Assembly (NCBI RefSeq): GCF_025144145.1
Contig: NZ_CP083546.1
Coordinates: 695,001-759,000 of the forward strand
DNA: 64,000 nucleotides
Direction: 5' to 3'
DNA from: Leisingera sp. M658
Lineage (GTDB): Bacteria > Pseudomonadota > Alphaproteobacteria > Rhodobacterales > Rhodobacteraceae
The notes beneath the pieces are model-generated. The model was given only the letters and a program-made list of their open reading frames with translations. It did no database searches and was not told the DNA's origin. The translations under genes were made by a program, and so were the position numbers. Positions 1-9,728 of this stretch are shown here, piece by piece. Numbering within the stretch: position 1 is the stretch's first letter; each line of letters begins with the position of its first letter.

Positions 1-224
1 CGTGCCTCTTCACCTTTTTCCAAATACTCAAAATTCAAAGACGGTCAAATGCGAGGCGCTTTCCGCAATACTCCCGCCCTTTGCAAAGGGTATTCAAAGT
101 TTGCACGTCACGGCGGGCGCATGTTCGATACATCTGCGGGGGGCGGGAGAGTGCCTTGTCTCCTGCAGAGGGCAGAGGCGGAATCATTTGATCCATCTGC
201 CCCTTTTGCCCTAAACGCGGGGCC
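1..224. other. Left-edge intergenic region with repeat remnants
   Basis: No gene can be supported before lysA; the open frames here lack a plausible ribosome-binding site and any family resemblance. Positions 5-29, read on the minus strand, resemble the tail of repeat family 1 (GAGTATTT followed by an A-rich stretch and GGTGAAG). Positions 67-79, also minus strand, carry a second GGCGGGAGTATT core. The stretch is probably the 3' flank of a gene lying off the left edge plus the lysA leader. Confidence 0.5.
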
Positions 225-1490
225 ATGGATCATTTTCTCTACCGCGACGGCGCGCTTTTCGCCGAAGACGTTCCCATCTCCGAGATCGCCGCGGCGGTGG
301 GCACTCCGTTCTACGTCTATTCCACCGCAACTCTGCTGCGCCACTTCCGCCTGTTTGACGAGGCGCTGGAGGGCACTGAGCACCTGGTCTGCTATGCGAT
401 GAAGGCCGCCAGCAATCAGGCGATCCTAAAAACTCTGGCCGAGGCCGGGGCGGGCATGGATGTGGTCAGCCAGGGCGAGTACCTGCGGGCCAAGGCCGCG
501 GGGGTTCCGGGGGACAGGATTGTTTTTTCCGGCGTCGGCAAGACGGCAGAGGAAATCCGGGTGGCCCTGACCGGCGGCATCCGCCAGTTCAACGTCGAAT
601 CCGAGCCGGAAATGGAAGTGATCAGCGCCGTGGCGCTGGAGCTGGGCGCTGTGGCCCCCATCACTATCCGGGTCAATCCGGATGTGGACGCCAAGACCCA
701 TGCCAAGATTGCCACCGGTAAATCCGAGAATAAATTCGGCATTCCGATTGCCCGCGCGCGGGACGTCTATGCCCGCGCCGCCGCCCTGCCGGGGTTGGAC
801 GTGGTCGGGATTGACGTTCACATCGGCTCGCAGCTGACCGATTTGGAACCGTTCCGGCTTGCCTATCAAAAGGTGGCGGAGCTGACGGAAACCCTGCGCG
901 CCGACGGCCACGATATCCGCCGCCTTGATCTGGGCGGCGGTCTGGGCATTCCTTACGAGCGTTCCAACACCGCGCCGCCCCTGCCGGTGGAATACGGCAG
1001 GATGGTCAAGGAGACGCTGGGCCATCTGGGCTGCGAGATCGAGATTGAGCCGGGGCGGCTGATTGCCGGCAACGCGGGCCAGCTGGTGTCCAAGGTGATC
1101 TATGTGAAATCGGGCGAGGGCCGTGATTTCCTGATCCTGGATGCGGCGATGAACGACCTGATCCGCCCGGCGATGTATGAGGCGCATCACGATATCGTGC
1201 CGGTGCAGGAGCCTGCGCCAGGTGCCGAGAGCCAGCCTTATGACATTGTCGGCCCAGTCTGCGAAACCGGCGATACCTTTGCCAAACAGCGCGATCTGCC
1301 GCCCTTGGCAGCGGGCGATCTGGTATCTTTCCGCAGTGCCGGTGCTTACGGCGCGGTGATGGCAAGCGAGTATAATTCGCGGCCTTTGATCCCCGAAGTG
1401 CTTGTGCATGGGGATCAATTTGCGGTTATTCGCCGGCGGCCGGACTATGAAGAGATGATAAACCGCGATACCATCCCGGAGTGGCTCTGA
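225..1490 (+). CDS. lysA: Diaminopimelate decarboxylase
   Basis: Cytoplasmic PLP enzyme that decarboxylates meso-diaminopimelate to L-lysine, the last step of lysine synthesis. The 421 residues match the usual length. The fold-type III (alanine racemase-like) features are all visible: the PLP lysine in CYAMKAASN (Lys60), HIGSQ near residue 200, the glycine-rich GGGLGIPY, EPGRLI, the catalytic CETGD segment and GAYGAVMASEYNSRP near the C-terminus. The ATG gives the standard N-terminus MDHFLYRDG. The next gene, for a DUF4175 membrane protein, follows after 37 bases in the same direction and may be cotranscribed. A second fold-III decarboxylase, for ornithine, lies near 39.2 kb and is clearly distinct. 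Confidence 0.97.
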   Translation: MDHFLYRDGALFAEDVPISEIAAAVGTPFYVYSTATLLRHFRLFDEALEGTEHLVCYAMKAASNQAILKTLAEAGAGMDVVSQGEYLRAKAAGVPGDRIVFSGVGKTAEEIRVALTGGIRQFNVESEPEMEVISAVALELGAVAPITIRVNPDVDAKTHAKIATGKSENKFGIPIARARDVYARAAALPGLDVVGIDVHIGSQLTDLEPFRLAYQKVAELTETLRADGHDIRRLDLGGGLGIPYERSNTAPPLPVEYGRMVKETLGHLGCEIEIEPGRLIAGNAGQLVSKVIYVKSGEGRDFLILDAAMNDLIRPAMYEAHHDIVPVQEPAPGAESQPYDIVGPVCETGDTFAKQRDLPPLAAGDLVSFRSAGAYGAVMASEYNSRPLIPEVLVHGDQFAVIRRRPDYEEMINRDTIPEWL

Positions 1491-1527
1491 CGCGATCCGG
1501 CGCGGGCCATCAGAACGTGAGGCCCGT

Positions 1528-4146
1528 ATGTCCTTGTTCCGCCGAGATGACCGGCAGGCCGATCCGGTCCTGAAACGCCTGCGCTGGCCTGTGCTGCTGA
1601 CGCAGGCCGGACTTGTGGCCGAACGGGCGATGCGGGGCTTCTGGCCGCTGGCCTCGGTGCTGATGACGGCGCTGGCGGCGCTGATGCTGGGCCTGCATCT
1701 GCTGCTGCCGGAAACAGCGGTTTGGGCCGCTTCAATCGTTATTGTTGTGAGTGCCGCAGCTGCCGCGGGATGGGGTGCCTGGAGGTTCCGCTGGCCTGCC
1801 CGGGGCGAGGCTTTGGAGCGTCTGGACGAAACCCTGCCGGGGCGGCCGGTTGCAGCGATGCTGGACACCCAGGCTATCGGGGCAGAGGACGCCGCCTCGA
1901 TCGCTTTGTGGAACGCGCATCAGCGCCGGATGGCTGAGGCCGCGGCACAGGCGCGGGCGCCTGCACCGGATCTGAACGTTGCCGCAGCGGACCCTTATGC
2001 GTTGCGATACGTTGCGGGGCTGTTTCTGGCGGTGGCGCTGCTGTTCGGGTCGATCTGGCAAGCAGTGTCGATCAAGGAACTGGGAGCGGAGGGCACAGCC
2101 GTCCTCAGCGGACCGGCCTGGGAAGGCTGGGCAGAGCCGCCCGCCTATACCCGCTTGCCGGTTCTGTATTTGAACGACCAAGCCGGGGGTAACTTAAAGC
2201 TGCCGGAAGGCAGCCGCGTCACCCTGCGGTTCTATGGCGAGGCGGGGGCGCTCAACCTGTCGCAGAGCGTCACAGGCCAAAGCGCAGAACAGCCGCCGGA
2301 CTTGGACGGTGCGATCGAATTCGACGTCAACCGCAGCGGCTCAGTTTCAATCGATGGCTCCGGCGGGCGCAGCTGGCAGGTGGAGGTGATCCCGGATCAT
2401 CCGCCCAAAGTCGCGGTTGCGGGCCAGCCGGAGCTGGAGAACGACGGCTACACAACACTGGCCTTTGCGGCCCGCGATGACTATGGCGTCGCTGCGGGTC
2501 AGGTCCGGATAGCATTGGATCTGGCTGCGGTGGAGCGGCGCCACGGGCTGGCGGCAGACCCCGACCCGCGCGAGGCGCTTGTGCTGGATCTGCCGCTGCC
2601 GCTGTCAGGCTCGCGCAAGGAATTTACCGAAAAGCTGATCGAAGATTTCGCCCGGCACCCTTGGGCCAACCTGCCGGTGGTGTTCACGTTCTCGGCAGTG
2701 GACGAGGCCGGGCAGTCCGCGGCGGCTGCTGGCTTTGGCACCGAGCTTGTCACCCGCCGTTTCTTTGACCCGCTGGCGGCTGCGGTGGTCGAGCAGCGCC
2801 GGGATCTGCTGTGGTCGCGCGCAAATGCGCCGCGGGTGGCGCAGATCCTGCGCACCCTGTCGCACCGCCCCGAAGGCCTGTTCCGCGACTATGGCGGTTA
2901 CCTGCGGCTGCGCACCATCCTGCGGCGGCTGGAAAGCTATACTGTGCAGGGCAGCCTCGCGGAGCCGCAGCAGGCGGAAATCACCGCTGCGCTGTGGGAT
3001 CTTGCGATCCAGCTGGAAGAGGGCGACGTGGGCGACGCGCTGGAACGGATGCAGCGGGCGCAGGAACGGCTGAGCCAGGCCATGCGCGATGGCGCCAGCG
3101 ATCAGGAGATCGCCCAATTGATGCAGGAGCTGCGCGAGGCGACCCAGGACTATATGCGCCAGCTGAGCCGGCAGGCAGAGGCGAACGGCGAGGTATTGGA
3201 GCCGGGCGAGATGCCCGAGGACATGATGACCCTCAGCCAGGATGACCTGCAAGCGATGATGGACCGCATCCAGGAGCTGATGGAGCAGGGCCGTATGGCC
3301 GAAGCCGAGCAGGCGCTGCGCGAGTTTCAGGAAATGATGGAAAACATGCGGATGACCCGCGCGCAGCAGGGGCAGGGCCAGGGCGACGAGGGCCGCCAGG
3401 CGATGGAGGGGTTGGGTGAAACCCTGCGGGAGCAGCAGGGGCTTTCCGATCAGGCCTTCCGCGACCTGCAGGAGCAGTTCAACCCCGGTGCCCGCAGCGG
3501 CGAGAGCCAGGGTAACGAAGGCCGTGACGGCGGTCTGGGCCGCGGCCAGAGCCATCAGGGCGGGCAGGGCGGTGACAGCGGCCAGGACGGACAAGGCAGT
3601 GATGGTGCGGACAGCCGCAATCCCGAAGGCTCCGGCCCTGATGGCCGCGAGCAGCCGGGCGCGGGCGGCTCGCTTGCAGACCGCCAGCAGGCCCTGCGCC
3701 GGCAATTGCAGCGCCAGCAGGAGGGATTGCCATATTTGGACGGTGAGGCCGGTGATGCCGCCCGCGAAGCCCTGGACCGGGCGGGCCGTGCGATGGAGGG
3801 CGCAGAAGATGCACTGCGCGGCGGTGATATAGCCGAGGCGATTGACCAGCAGTCCGAGGCGATGGAAGCGTTGCGCGAAGGCATGCGCAACCTGGGCGAA
3901 GCGCTGGCGCAGCGCGAAGACGGCCAGCGCAATGGCCAGGGGCAACCTTCGGCCACGGCTGAGGGCGAGCGGCTGGACCCGCTGGGCCGCGGCAACGGAT
4001 CGGTGGATGATGGCGGCAAGGTGGGAGAGGGCAATGCCTACCGCCGCGCCTGGAATTTGCTGGAGGACATCCGCCGCCGGGCAGGAGAGCGTGAGCGCAG
4101 CGAGCGGGAGCGCAATTACCTGCAACGGCTGCTGGACAGGTTCTGA
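1528..4146 (+). CDS. DUF4175 / TIGR02302 family membrane protein
   Basis: Large inner-membrane protein of 872 residues of unknown function. Two hydrophobic helices lie at about residues 35-80 and a third at about 152-175. A long, probably periplasmic, beta-rich region follows. From about residue 500 the protein becomes Q-, E-, R- and M-rich, with strong coiled-coil character and low-complexity GQGQ/GGQGGDSG-type stretches, ending in a basic helix (RRRAGERERSERERNYLQRLLDRF is the C-terminal segment by position). It matches the TIGR02302/DUF4175 family that accompanies lysA in many alphaproteobacteria. Function is not known; size and topology suggest an envelope scaffold, which is inference only. 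Confidence 0.85.
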   Translation: MSLFRRDDRQADPVLKRLRWPVLLTQAGLVAERAMRGFWPLASVLMTALAALMLGLHLLLPETAVWAASIVIVVSAAAAAGWGAWRFRWPARGEALERLDETLPGRPVAAMLDTQAIGAEDAASIALWNAHQRRMAEAAAQARAPAPDLNVAAADPYALRYVAGLFLAVALLFGSIWQAVSIKELGAEGTAVLSGPAWEGWAEPPAYTRLPVLYLNDQAGGNLKLPEGSRVTLRFYGEAGALNLSQSVTGQSAEQPPDLDGAIEFDVNRSGSVSIDGSGGRSWQVEVIPDHPPKVAVAGQPELENDGYTTLAFAARDDYGVAAGQVRIALDLAAVERRHGLAADPDPREALVLDLPLPLSGSRKEFTEKLIEDFARHPWANLPVVFTFSAVDEAGQSAAAAGFGTELVTRRFFDPLAAAVVEQRRDLLWSRANAPRVAQILRTLSHRPEGLFRDYGGYLRLRTILRRLESYTVQGSLAEPQQAEITAALWDLAIQLEEGDVGDALERMQRAQERLSQAMRDGASDQEIAQLMQELREATQDYMRQLSRQAEANGEVLEPGEMPEDMMTLSQDDLQAMMDRIQELMEQGRMAEAEQALREFQEMMENMRMTRAQQGQGQGDEGRQAMEGLGETLREQQGLSDQAFRDLQEQFNPGARSGESQGNEGRDGGLGRGQSHQGGQGGDSGQDGQGSDGADSRNPEGSGPDGREQPGAGGSLADRQQALRRQLQRQQEGLPYLDGEAGDAAREALDRAGRAMEGAEDALRGGDIAEAIDQQSEAMEALREGMRNLGEALAQREDGQRNGQGQPSATAEGERLDPLGRGNGSVDDGGKVGEGNAYRRAWNLLEDIRRRAGERERSERERNYLQRLLDRF

Positions 4147-4223
4147 AATCCGGCCGCCAGCGGCAACCGGTGTCTTAAACGCCAGGAAAAGGACGCTGAC
4201 CGAACGGTGTTACGGGGGTGGCG

Positions 4224-5201
4224 TTACTGGGTGCTGGTCAGGGATCTGACCTGGCCATCCAGCCACAGCCGCATCTGATCCACCCAGCCGACATAACTGC
4301 TGAGCGCCGGATCCGCTTGCGGCAGTTTTTCCGAGATCAGCGGCGCGTTGTCATAGACCATGACCAGCATCAATGCGGCAATCACCGACAGTGAAAACCC
4401 GCGGGCAAAGCCGCTTTTGCGCCGCACCGGCAATTCTTCCGAGGCGGCCTGCGGTGCAGGGGCCGCACTGCCTGCAGAGCGCAAAGTTGAATTGATTTCT
4501 TCTATATCCGGCAGCAATTCCTTGCGCGAGCCGGTTTCAGCTGCGGCCAGCTGGCGCGGGTCTTCACCGCGGATGCGGGCCATCCGGTCGCGGGCCTGGC
4601 GGCTGCGGCGGGCGGCCTCGTCTTCCGGCGTTGCGGCTTCCTCGAGACCCAGATCAGGTTGCGTTTCCAGGCCGTGGCCCTCAGCCGCCCGCAGCGAGAC
4701 TTCGCGCTCGGCCTCCTCGCGCAGGATATCGGACAAGGCAGGATCCAGAGCGCGGGTCCGCTGCGGCGCTGGCGGCGCCGGGGGTTCCTCGTCTGCGGCT
4801 TCCGTTTCATCCGCGCCCGGCTGACCGTCCGGATCATCCTCTACGCGGGTCTCCGGTGCGCCGGCTGCGGGCTCCGCCGGAACCTGCGGCTCCGGAACAG
4901 GTGCAGGGGGGGCGTCCGGGATTTCGCCTGTGGTTTGGTCCGGGGTTTCCTCTGGAGTTTCCTCTGGGACATCCCCGGGCATGTCCGGCTCAGGGTGTTC
5001 TTCTGCTGCTGGCGAAAGTGCTTCGCCGTTTGCTCCCGTGTCCGGCGCGTCTTCCCCAGCGGTGCGTGCTGCAACAGCCCCCGCTGCCGCCTGAAACCAG
5101 GTCTGGCCGCAATTCGAACACTGCACATCCCGGCCTTCGTCGGGGATCACGTCCTCGGGAACTTCGTACTGGGCTGCACAATTCGGGCAGGTCAGGCGCA
5201 T
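4224..5201 (-). CDS. MJ0042-type zinc-ribbon protein with C-terminal membrane helix
   Basis: The 325-residue protein opens with MRLTCPNCAAQYEVPEDVIP and has paired cysteines Cys5/Cys8 and Cys28/Cys31, the MJ0042 zinc-ribbon common in alphaproteobacteria. The middle (about 45-200) is acidic and proline/glutamate-rich, probably disordered. A single hydrophobic helix lies near residues 266-285, with about 40 residues after it. Two adjacent ATGs (5204 and 5201) are possible; GAGGAG precedes both, and the second gives better spacing and the canonical family start. It is transcribed divergently from ftsE. Ligand and role are unknown; a membrane-tethered cytoplasmic ribbon is the likely topology. 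Confidence 0.85.
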   Translation of the reverse strand: MRLTCPNCAAQYEVPEDVIPDEGRDVQCSNCGQTWFQAAAGAVAARTAGEDAPDTGANGEALSPAAEEHPEPDMPGDVPEETPEETPDQTTGEIPDAPPAPVPEPQVPAEPAAGAPETRVEDDPDGQPGADETEAADEEPPAPPAPQRTRALDPALSDILREEAEREVSLRAAEGHGLETQPDLGLEEAATPEDEAARRSRQARDRMARIRGEDPRQLAAAETGSRKELLPDIEEINSTLRSAGSAAPAPQAASEELPVRRKSGFARGFSLSVIAALMLVMVYDNAPLISEKLPQADPALSSYVGWVDQMRLWLDGQVRSLTSTQ

Positions 5202-5418
5202 CATGCTCTCCTCGGCACCATCCTGCCGGCCAGCAGGCGGCAGGTTGTTTTTCAAGGGATTATATGCAGGCCGGCGGCCCGGTGAAAGGGTCAATTGCCG
5301 TTGCCGCCCCAGCCTGGCGGCGGCGGGGGTTTCCTGGCAACAGAGCCCCATTGAAACTGCTGATCCCTTGGGGCAAAACACCGGAGCGCCATTTTTGCGG
5401 CGCAATCGGGGGGCAGCA

Positions 5419-6096
5419 GTGATCGAGCTGGAGAACGTGGGCTATAATTACGGCGGCGGCGAGCTGCTGGACGGGGTGTCAGTGCAGCTGGCGCCAGGCT
5501 CTTTTCATTTCCTGACCGGCCCGTCCGGCGCGGGCAAGACGACGCTCTTGAAGCTGTGTTATGGCGCGCTGATGCCGACCTCGGGCCGGGTGCGGGCCTT
5601 TAACATGGATGTAAAGGGGCTGGACCGCGATCAGATGGCCCATCTGCGCCGCCGCGTCGGGGTTGTGCACCAGGATTGCCGGTTCCTGGACCATTTGCCG
5701 GTGATCGAGAATATCGCCCTGCCGCTGCTGGTTTCCGGGCGGGAGCTGACGCATGAGGAACCCAACCTGCGCGAGCTGCTGAATTGGGTCGGCCTGTCTG
5801 AACGTGCCCATGCGCTGCCGCCGGAATTGTCGGGCGGCGAACGGCAGCGGGCGGCGCTGGCCCGGTCAGTCATCCTGTCGCCGGATGTGATTATCGCGGA
5901 TGAACCGACGGGTAACGTGGACTGGGAAATGTCGCAGCGGCTGCTGCAGCTGCTGGTCGAGCTGAACCGGATGGGCAAGACCATTCTGGTGGCGACCCAT
6001 GATCTGTCGCTGATCCGGGCGGCCAAGAACCAGGTGCAGGCCCGGGTGCTGCGGATCTCCAACCGTCAATTGCAGCTGGCGGGGGCGGACTTATGA
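5419..6096 (+). CDS. ftsE: Cell-division ATP-binding protein FtsE
   Basis: ATPase subunit of the FtsEX complex, which couples cytokinesis to activation of septal peptidoglycan hydrolases. The GTG start gives MIELENVGYNYGGG and about 225 residues, the family length; the frame is open for 216 bases further upstream but that part resembles nothing. Walker A is GPSGAGKT (34-41), the ABC signature is LSGGERQRAAL, and Walker B is VIIADEPTGNVD followed by the switch histidine in ATHD. It overlaps ftsX by four bases (ATGA), so the two are translationally coupled. The 5' region is shared with the divergent zinc-ribbon gene. Confidence 0.95.
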   Translation: MIELENVGYNYGGGELLDGVSVQLAPGSFHFLTGPSGAGKTTLLKLCYGALMPTSGRVRAFNMDVKGLDRDQMAHLRRRVGVVHQDCRFLDHLPVIENIALPLLVSGRELTHEEPNLRELLNWVGLSERAHALPPELSGGERQRAALARSVILSPDVIIADEPTGNVDWEMSQRLLQLLVELNRMGKTILVATHDLSLIRAAKNQVQARVLRISNRQLQLAGADL

Positions 6097-6992
6097 CCGA
6101 GGGCAAACTGCGCAGGCTGGTCCTGGGTGATACCCAGGCCAACCGGGTGGTGCCGCCAAGCGGCTTTACCGCCCATTTGACATTGTTTGTTTCCGGCGCG
6201 ATGGCCTTTCTTGCTGTCTTTGCGCTGGCGTTGTCGATGGCCTCCGGGCGGCTGGCAGACCAATGGGCCTCAGAGCTGGCGCGGGCTGCAACCCTGCGCA
6301 TCAACGCGCCGGCAGAGCAACGCGCAGCACAGACCGAGGCGGCACTGGAGATTCTGCGCCAGACACCGGGTGTGGCCACCGCACGCGCGCTGTCGGGAGA
6401 GGAACAGGCGGCGCTGCTGGCGCCCTGGTTCGGCTCCAGCCTGCCGGTTGGCAGCCTGCCGCTGCCGCAGCTGATCGAAGTCACCGGCGAGGACCCCGGA
6501 TATGACGCTGCCGGGCTGCGCCTGCGGCTGCAGGCCGAAGTGCCGGGCGCGGTTCTGGATGACCATACCCGCTGGCGTGCCCCGCTGGTCGATGCCGCCC
6601 GGTCGCTGCGCAGGCTGGCCTGGGTGTCGATCCTGCTGATCGGCAGCGCAACGGCGGCAATGATCACCCTGGCCGCCAATGCGGCCCTTGCCGCCAATGC
6701 GCAGGTGATTGAGGTTCTGCGGCTGGTCGGGGCGCTGGACAGCTATATCGCCCAGGCTTTTATACGCCGCTTTACTCTGCGCGCCTTAAGCGGCGCTGCA
6801 GCGGGGGTGGCCCTTGGCATGATTGGCGTCTGGCTGATGCCGGAAGCCTCGGATGAAGGCGGCTTCCTGACCGGTCTCGGCTTTCAGGGCTGGGGCTGGC
6901 TGGTACCGCTGGTGATCCCGGTACTGGGCGCGCTGGTGGCCTTTGCCGCCACCACCCGAGCCGCCACCAAACGTTTGGGAGCACTGTCGTGA
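6093..6992 (+). CDS. ftsX: Cell-division ABC permease FtsX
   Basis: Membrane partner of FtsE. At 299 residues it has the FtsX layout: a cytoplasmic N-terminus, a first transmembrane helix around residues 30-50, a periplasmic domain of about 120 residues, then three helices in the C-terminal half (about 172-195, 222-250 and 265-290). The second and third helices flank the segment QVIEVLRLVGALDSYIA, the family's conserved cytoplasmic loop. The start overlaps ftsE by four bases and the stop overlaps the plsC-like gene by four (GTGA), so ftsE-ftsX-plsC reads as one coupled operon. Confidence 0.93.
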   Translation: MTEGKLRRLVLGDTQANRVVPPSGFTAHLTLFVSGAMAFLAVFALALSMASGRLADQWASELARAATLRINAPAEQRAAQTEAALEILRQTPGVATARALSGEEQAALLAPWFGSSLPVGSLPLPQLIEVTGEDPGYDAAGLRLRLQAEVPGAVLDDHTRWRAPLVDAARSLRRLAWVSILLIGSATAAMITLAANAALAANAQVIEVLRLVGALDSYIAQAFIRRFTLRALSGAAAGVALGMIGVWLMPEASDEGGFLTGLGFQGWGWLVPLVIPVLGALVAFAATTRAATKRLGALS

Positions 6993-7738
6993 AAAACCCG
7001 GTTCAATGGCTGCGTTCAGCTGTCTTTCTGCTGCAGATGTATCTGGCAATGCTGGTGCTGGGGCTATTGTTTGCTCCCTGGGCCGCGGTATCCCCCAAGG
7101 GTGCGCGCACGGCCTGTAAGTCTTATGCGCGCTGGGTCCTGTGGACCGCGCGCTGGATGGTTGGCATTCAGACCGAAGTCCGTGGCCAGGTGCCCTCTGA
7201 TGAAGTGATTGTCGCCGCCAAGCATCAAAGTTTCCTGGATATCCTGATCATCTTCAACGCTGTACCCTCGGCCCGCTTCATCATGAAGCGCGAATTGATG
7301 TGGACCCCGGTGATTGGTGTTTATGCCAAGCGTCTGGGCTGCGTGCCTGTCAACCGCGGCCGGCGCGGGTCGGCCATTGCCAAGATGGTCAAGGATGTCG
7401 CCGCGCAAAGCCGCGAGCCGGGCCAGCTGATCATCTATTCCCAAGGCACCCGCGTGGCCCCGGGCGACCGCAAGCCCTATAAGATAGGTACTGCAGTGCT
7501 GTATGAGGGGCTGAACCAGCCCTGCGTTCCGGCCGCCACCAATGTCGGCGTGTTCTGGCCGCGCAGCGGTATTTACCGCAAGCCGGGCCTTGCAGTGGTG
7601 GAGTTCCTGGAACCGATGCAACCGGGGAGCAGCCGGGACGAATTTATGGCGCAGCTGGAGATGCGGGTAGAAAGCCGGTCGGATGAACTGATGCGGGAAG
7701 CCGGGTTTGACCCGGGCGCGACTGAGCAACGGGCCTGA
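6989..7738 (+). CDS. plsC: 1-acyl-sn-glycerol-3-phosphate acyltransferase (PlsC family)
   Basis: Membrane-associated acyltransferase expected to convert lysophosphatidic acid to phosphatidic acid. An N-terminal hydrophobic helix (about 10-32) precedes the catalytic HX4D box, KHQSFLD (His79, Asp84). The second block (KRELMWTPVIG) and the third, SQGTRVAPG, follow; the usual PEGTR appears here as SQGTR. The GTG start overlaps the ftsX stop by four bases. A second HX4D acyltransferase in the window, near 46 kb, is much longer and PlsB-like. Whether this one is the housekeeping PlsC or acts on another lipid, such as an ornithine-lipid precursor, cannot be told from sequence alone. Confidence 0.88.
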   Translation: MKNPVQWLRSAVFLLQMYLAMLVLGLLFAPWAAVSPKGARTACKSYARWVLWTARWMVGIQTEVRGQVPSDEVIVAAKHQSFLDILIIFNAVPSARFIMKRELMWTPVIGVYAKRLGCVPVNRGRRGSAIAKMVKDVAAQSREPGQLIIYSQGTRVAPGDRKPYKIGTAVLYEGLNQPCVPAATNVGVFWPRSGIYRKPGLAVVEFLEPMQPGSSRDEFMAQLEMRVESRSDELMREAGFDPGATEQRA

Positions 7739-7765
7739 CCCGCCGGAGCGGGACGCTCGCCGGGG

Positions 7766-7813
7766 CCAAGAAAATTCGAATTTTCTTGGCAAAATTCTTT
7801 GAAGAATTTTTTA
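7766..7813. terminator. Two tandem AT-rich palindromes, probable bidirectional terminator
   Basis: A perfect 24-base palindrome (7766-7789, centre TTCGAA) is followed at once by a second hairpin, AAAATTCTT (7791-7799) paired with AAGAATTTT (7802-7810), with a run of T ending at 7812. It lies between the convergent plsC-like and EthD-like genes. The T run favours plus-strand termination after plsC, and the symmetry would also stop minus-strand transcripts. Confidence 0.7.
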
Positions 7814-7838
7814 CCCGGCGGGTGCCGGGCGGGCTGTA

Positions 7839-8147
7839 TCAGCGGAGGACTTCGCCTATCAGAACCTGCGGCTGGACGTCCGTAAAGTTTGGAATGTCGT
7901 CCAGAGCCGGCCCTGCTGCCTGCATCGCGGTGTCCATGGCCGCCTGATCGGCAAAGGTCATCGTGGCGATGGCAAAAAACGGCGCCGGGACATCCGGCCC
8001 GCCCGCCAGCCCCTTGGTCACCACAATTGACTGCAGATGCGGCCCGATGTGCTGGTCGACAACCTTCATGTGGGTGTCCGCGTAATAGGCATAGTCGAAT
8101 TTTCTTCCGTCACTGACGGGGTAGATGACTTGTAAAGAAACGGCCAT
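7839..8147 (-). CDS. EthD family protein
   Basis: A 102-residue protein with the compact ferredoxin-like EthD fold pattern: an N-terminal strand MAVSLQVIYPVSDG, the segment FDYAYYADTHMKVVDQHIGPHLQ typical of EthD proteins, and a second strand pair ending in QVLIGEVLR. The ATG has a textbook AGGAGG eight bases upstream; the frame is open further upstream but that extension is implausible. EthD proteins form dimeric alpha+beta barrels and occur in degradation gene sets, but the activity of most is unknown. It is followed closely by nothing on its strand, so it appears to be a single gene. Confidence 0.8.
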   Translation of the reverse strand: MAVSLQVIYPVSDGRKFDYAYYADTHMKVVDQHIGPHLQSIVVTKGLAGGPDVPAPFFAIATMTFADQAAMDTAMQAAGPALDDIPNFTDVQPQVLIGEVLR

Positions 8148-8266
8148 TGCGGTGCCTCCTGCGGGGTGAAATCGAGGCTCAGTAAAGAGCGGATCGCCAG
8201 CCGTGCCAATCAAAAAAGGGCAGCTGCGGCGAGCTGCCCTTTGATATGTTCGGTGACTTGCCAGGT

Positions 8267-9658
8267 TCAGCTGTGAATCGGCCCGTCGCCGCAGGCCAGG
8301 GCGGCCTCGCGCACCGCCTCGGAATAAGTCGGATGCGCGTGGCAGGTCAGCGCCACATCCTCGGCGGAGGCGCCGAATTCCATCGCCACGCACAGCTCGT
8401 GGATCATGTCGCCCGCGGCCGGACCGATGATCGCCGCGCCCAGGATGCGATCGGTTTCCTTGTCGGCGATGATCTTGACAAAGCCGCCCTCGGCCTGGCC
8501 GACGGCCTTGGCCCGCGCATTGCCCATGAACATGAATTTGCCGGTCTTGATCTTGTGCCCTGCGGCCTTCAGCGCGTCCTCGGTGGCGCCCACGGTGGCC
8601 ACTTCCGGCGTGGTGTAGACGACGCCCGGAATGACGCCGTAATTCACATGGCCATGCTTGCCCGCAATCACACTGGCAACTGCCATGCCCTCGTCCTCGG
8701 CCTTATGCGCCAGCATCGGGCCTTCGATCACGTCGCCGATGGCATAGACGCCGGGCACACTGGTGCGCCAGTGATCGTCCGTGGCGATCTGGCCGCGTTC
8801 AGTCAGTTTGACACCCAGCGCGTCCAGCCCCAAGCCTTCGCTGTAGGGCTTGCGCCCGGTGGCAACCAGCACCACATCGGCGTCCAGTGTCACCTCATCG
8901 CCGCCTTTCTTGGGCTGGTATTTGACCTTGGCCTTGGTTTTGGTGGTCTCCACCCCCTGCACCGCAGCGCCCAGGATGATGTTCAGCCCCTGCTTTTCCA
9001 GGATCCGCTTGAAGCTGCGCTGCACGTCCTTGTCCATCCCCGGACAGACCGCATCCATGTACTCCACCACGGTCACTTCCGAACCCAGACGGGCATAGAC
9101 CGAGCCCAGCTCCAGCCCGATCACACCTGCGCCGATGACGGCCAGTTTCTTGGGGATCTTCGGCAGCTCCAGCGCGCCGGTGGAGGAGACCACGATCTTC
9201 TCGTCGATTTCGACGCCCGGAATGGAGGATGGCACCGAGCCGGAGGCGATCACGATGTTCTTGGCCTCATGCACCTCGTCGCCGACCTGCACCTTGCCCG
9301 CCGCGGGGACCGAGGCCCAGCCCTTGATCCAGTCGATCTTGTTCTTCTTGAACAGGAATTCGATGCCGCCGGTATTCTGGGTGATGACCTCATCCTTGTA
9401 GGTCTTCATCTGGTCCCAATCGACCGACGGCGATTTGCCCTTGAGGCCCATATGGGCAAAGTTGTGCTCTGCCTCATGCAGCAGATGGGTCGAATGCAGC
9501 AATGCCTTGGACGGAATGCAACCCACATTGAGACAGGTGCCGCCAAGGGTTTCGCGGCCCTCGACCACAGCTGTCTTCAGTCCCAGCTGGGCGCAGCGGA
9601 TGGCGCAGACATAGCCGCCGGGGCCGGCGCCGATTACGATGACGTCATATTGGGACAT
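8267..9658 (-). CDS. lpdA: Dihydrolipoyl dehydrogenase (E3)
   Basis: FAD flavoprotein that reoxidises dihydrolipoamide with NAD+; here it should serve the 2-oxoglutarate dehydrogenase complex whose E1 and E2 genes lie upstream on the same strand. The 463 residues show [10 protein letters not shown] (FAD), the redox disulfide [11 protein letters not shown] (Cys42/Cys47), the NAD-binding [12 protein letters not shown] segment and the C-terminal catalytic HPTYSE (His442, Glu447). The chosen ATG gives [12 protein letters not shown]; an upstream ATG would add 15 residues without family support. Three small genes separate it from odhB, so it may have its own promoter. Confidence 0.96.
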   Translation of the reverse strand: MSQYDVIVIGAGPGGYVCAIRCAQLGLKTAVVEGRETLGGTCLNVGCIPSKALLHSTHLLHEAEHNFAHMGLKGKSPSVDWDQMKTYKDEVITQNTGGIEFLFKKNKIDWIKGWASVPAAGKVQVGDEVHEAKNIVIASGSVPSSIPGVEIDEKIVVSSTGALELPKIPKKLAVIGAGVIGLELGSVYARLGSEVTVVEYMDAVCPGMDKDVQRSFKRILEKQGLNIILGAAVQGVETTKTKAKVKYQPKKGGDEVTLDADVVLVATGRKPYSEGLGLDALGVKLTERGQIATDDHWRTSVPGVYAIGDVIEGPMLAHKAEDEGMAVASVIAGKHGHVNYGVIPGVVYTTPEVATVGATEDALKAAGHKIKTGKFMFMGNARAKAVGQAEGGFVKIIADKETDRILGAAIIGPAAGDMIHELCVAMEFGASAEDVALTCHAHPTYSEAVREAALACGDGPIHS

Positions 9659-9728
9659 GGGTTGGTTTTCCTCTGTTCTCCCCGGTTCCGTTTGGCGGAA
9701 CACGCATGAGGGGATAGTGGTCTTAGGA

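Noticed and set aside
2605-4125. Long minus-strand open frame opposite the DUF4175 gene
   Set aside because: It is an antisense shadow of a high-GC gene: its translation is leucine/alanine-rich repetition without any family motif, and the plus-strand gene accounts for the whole stretch.
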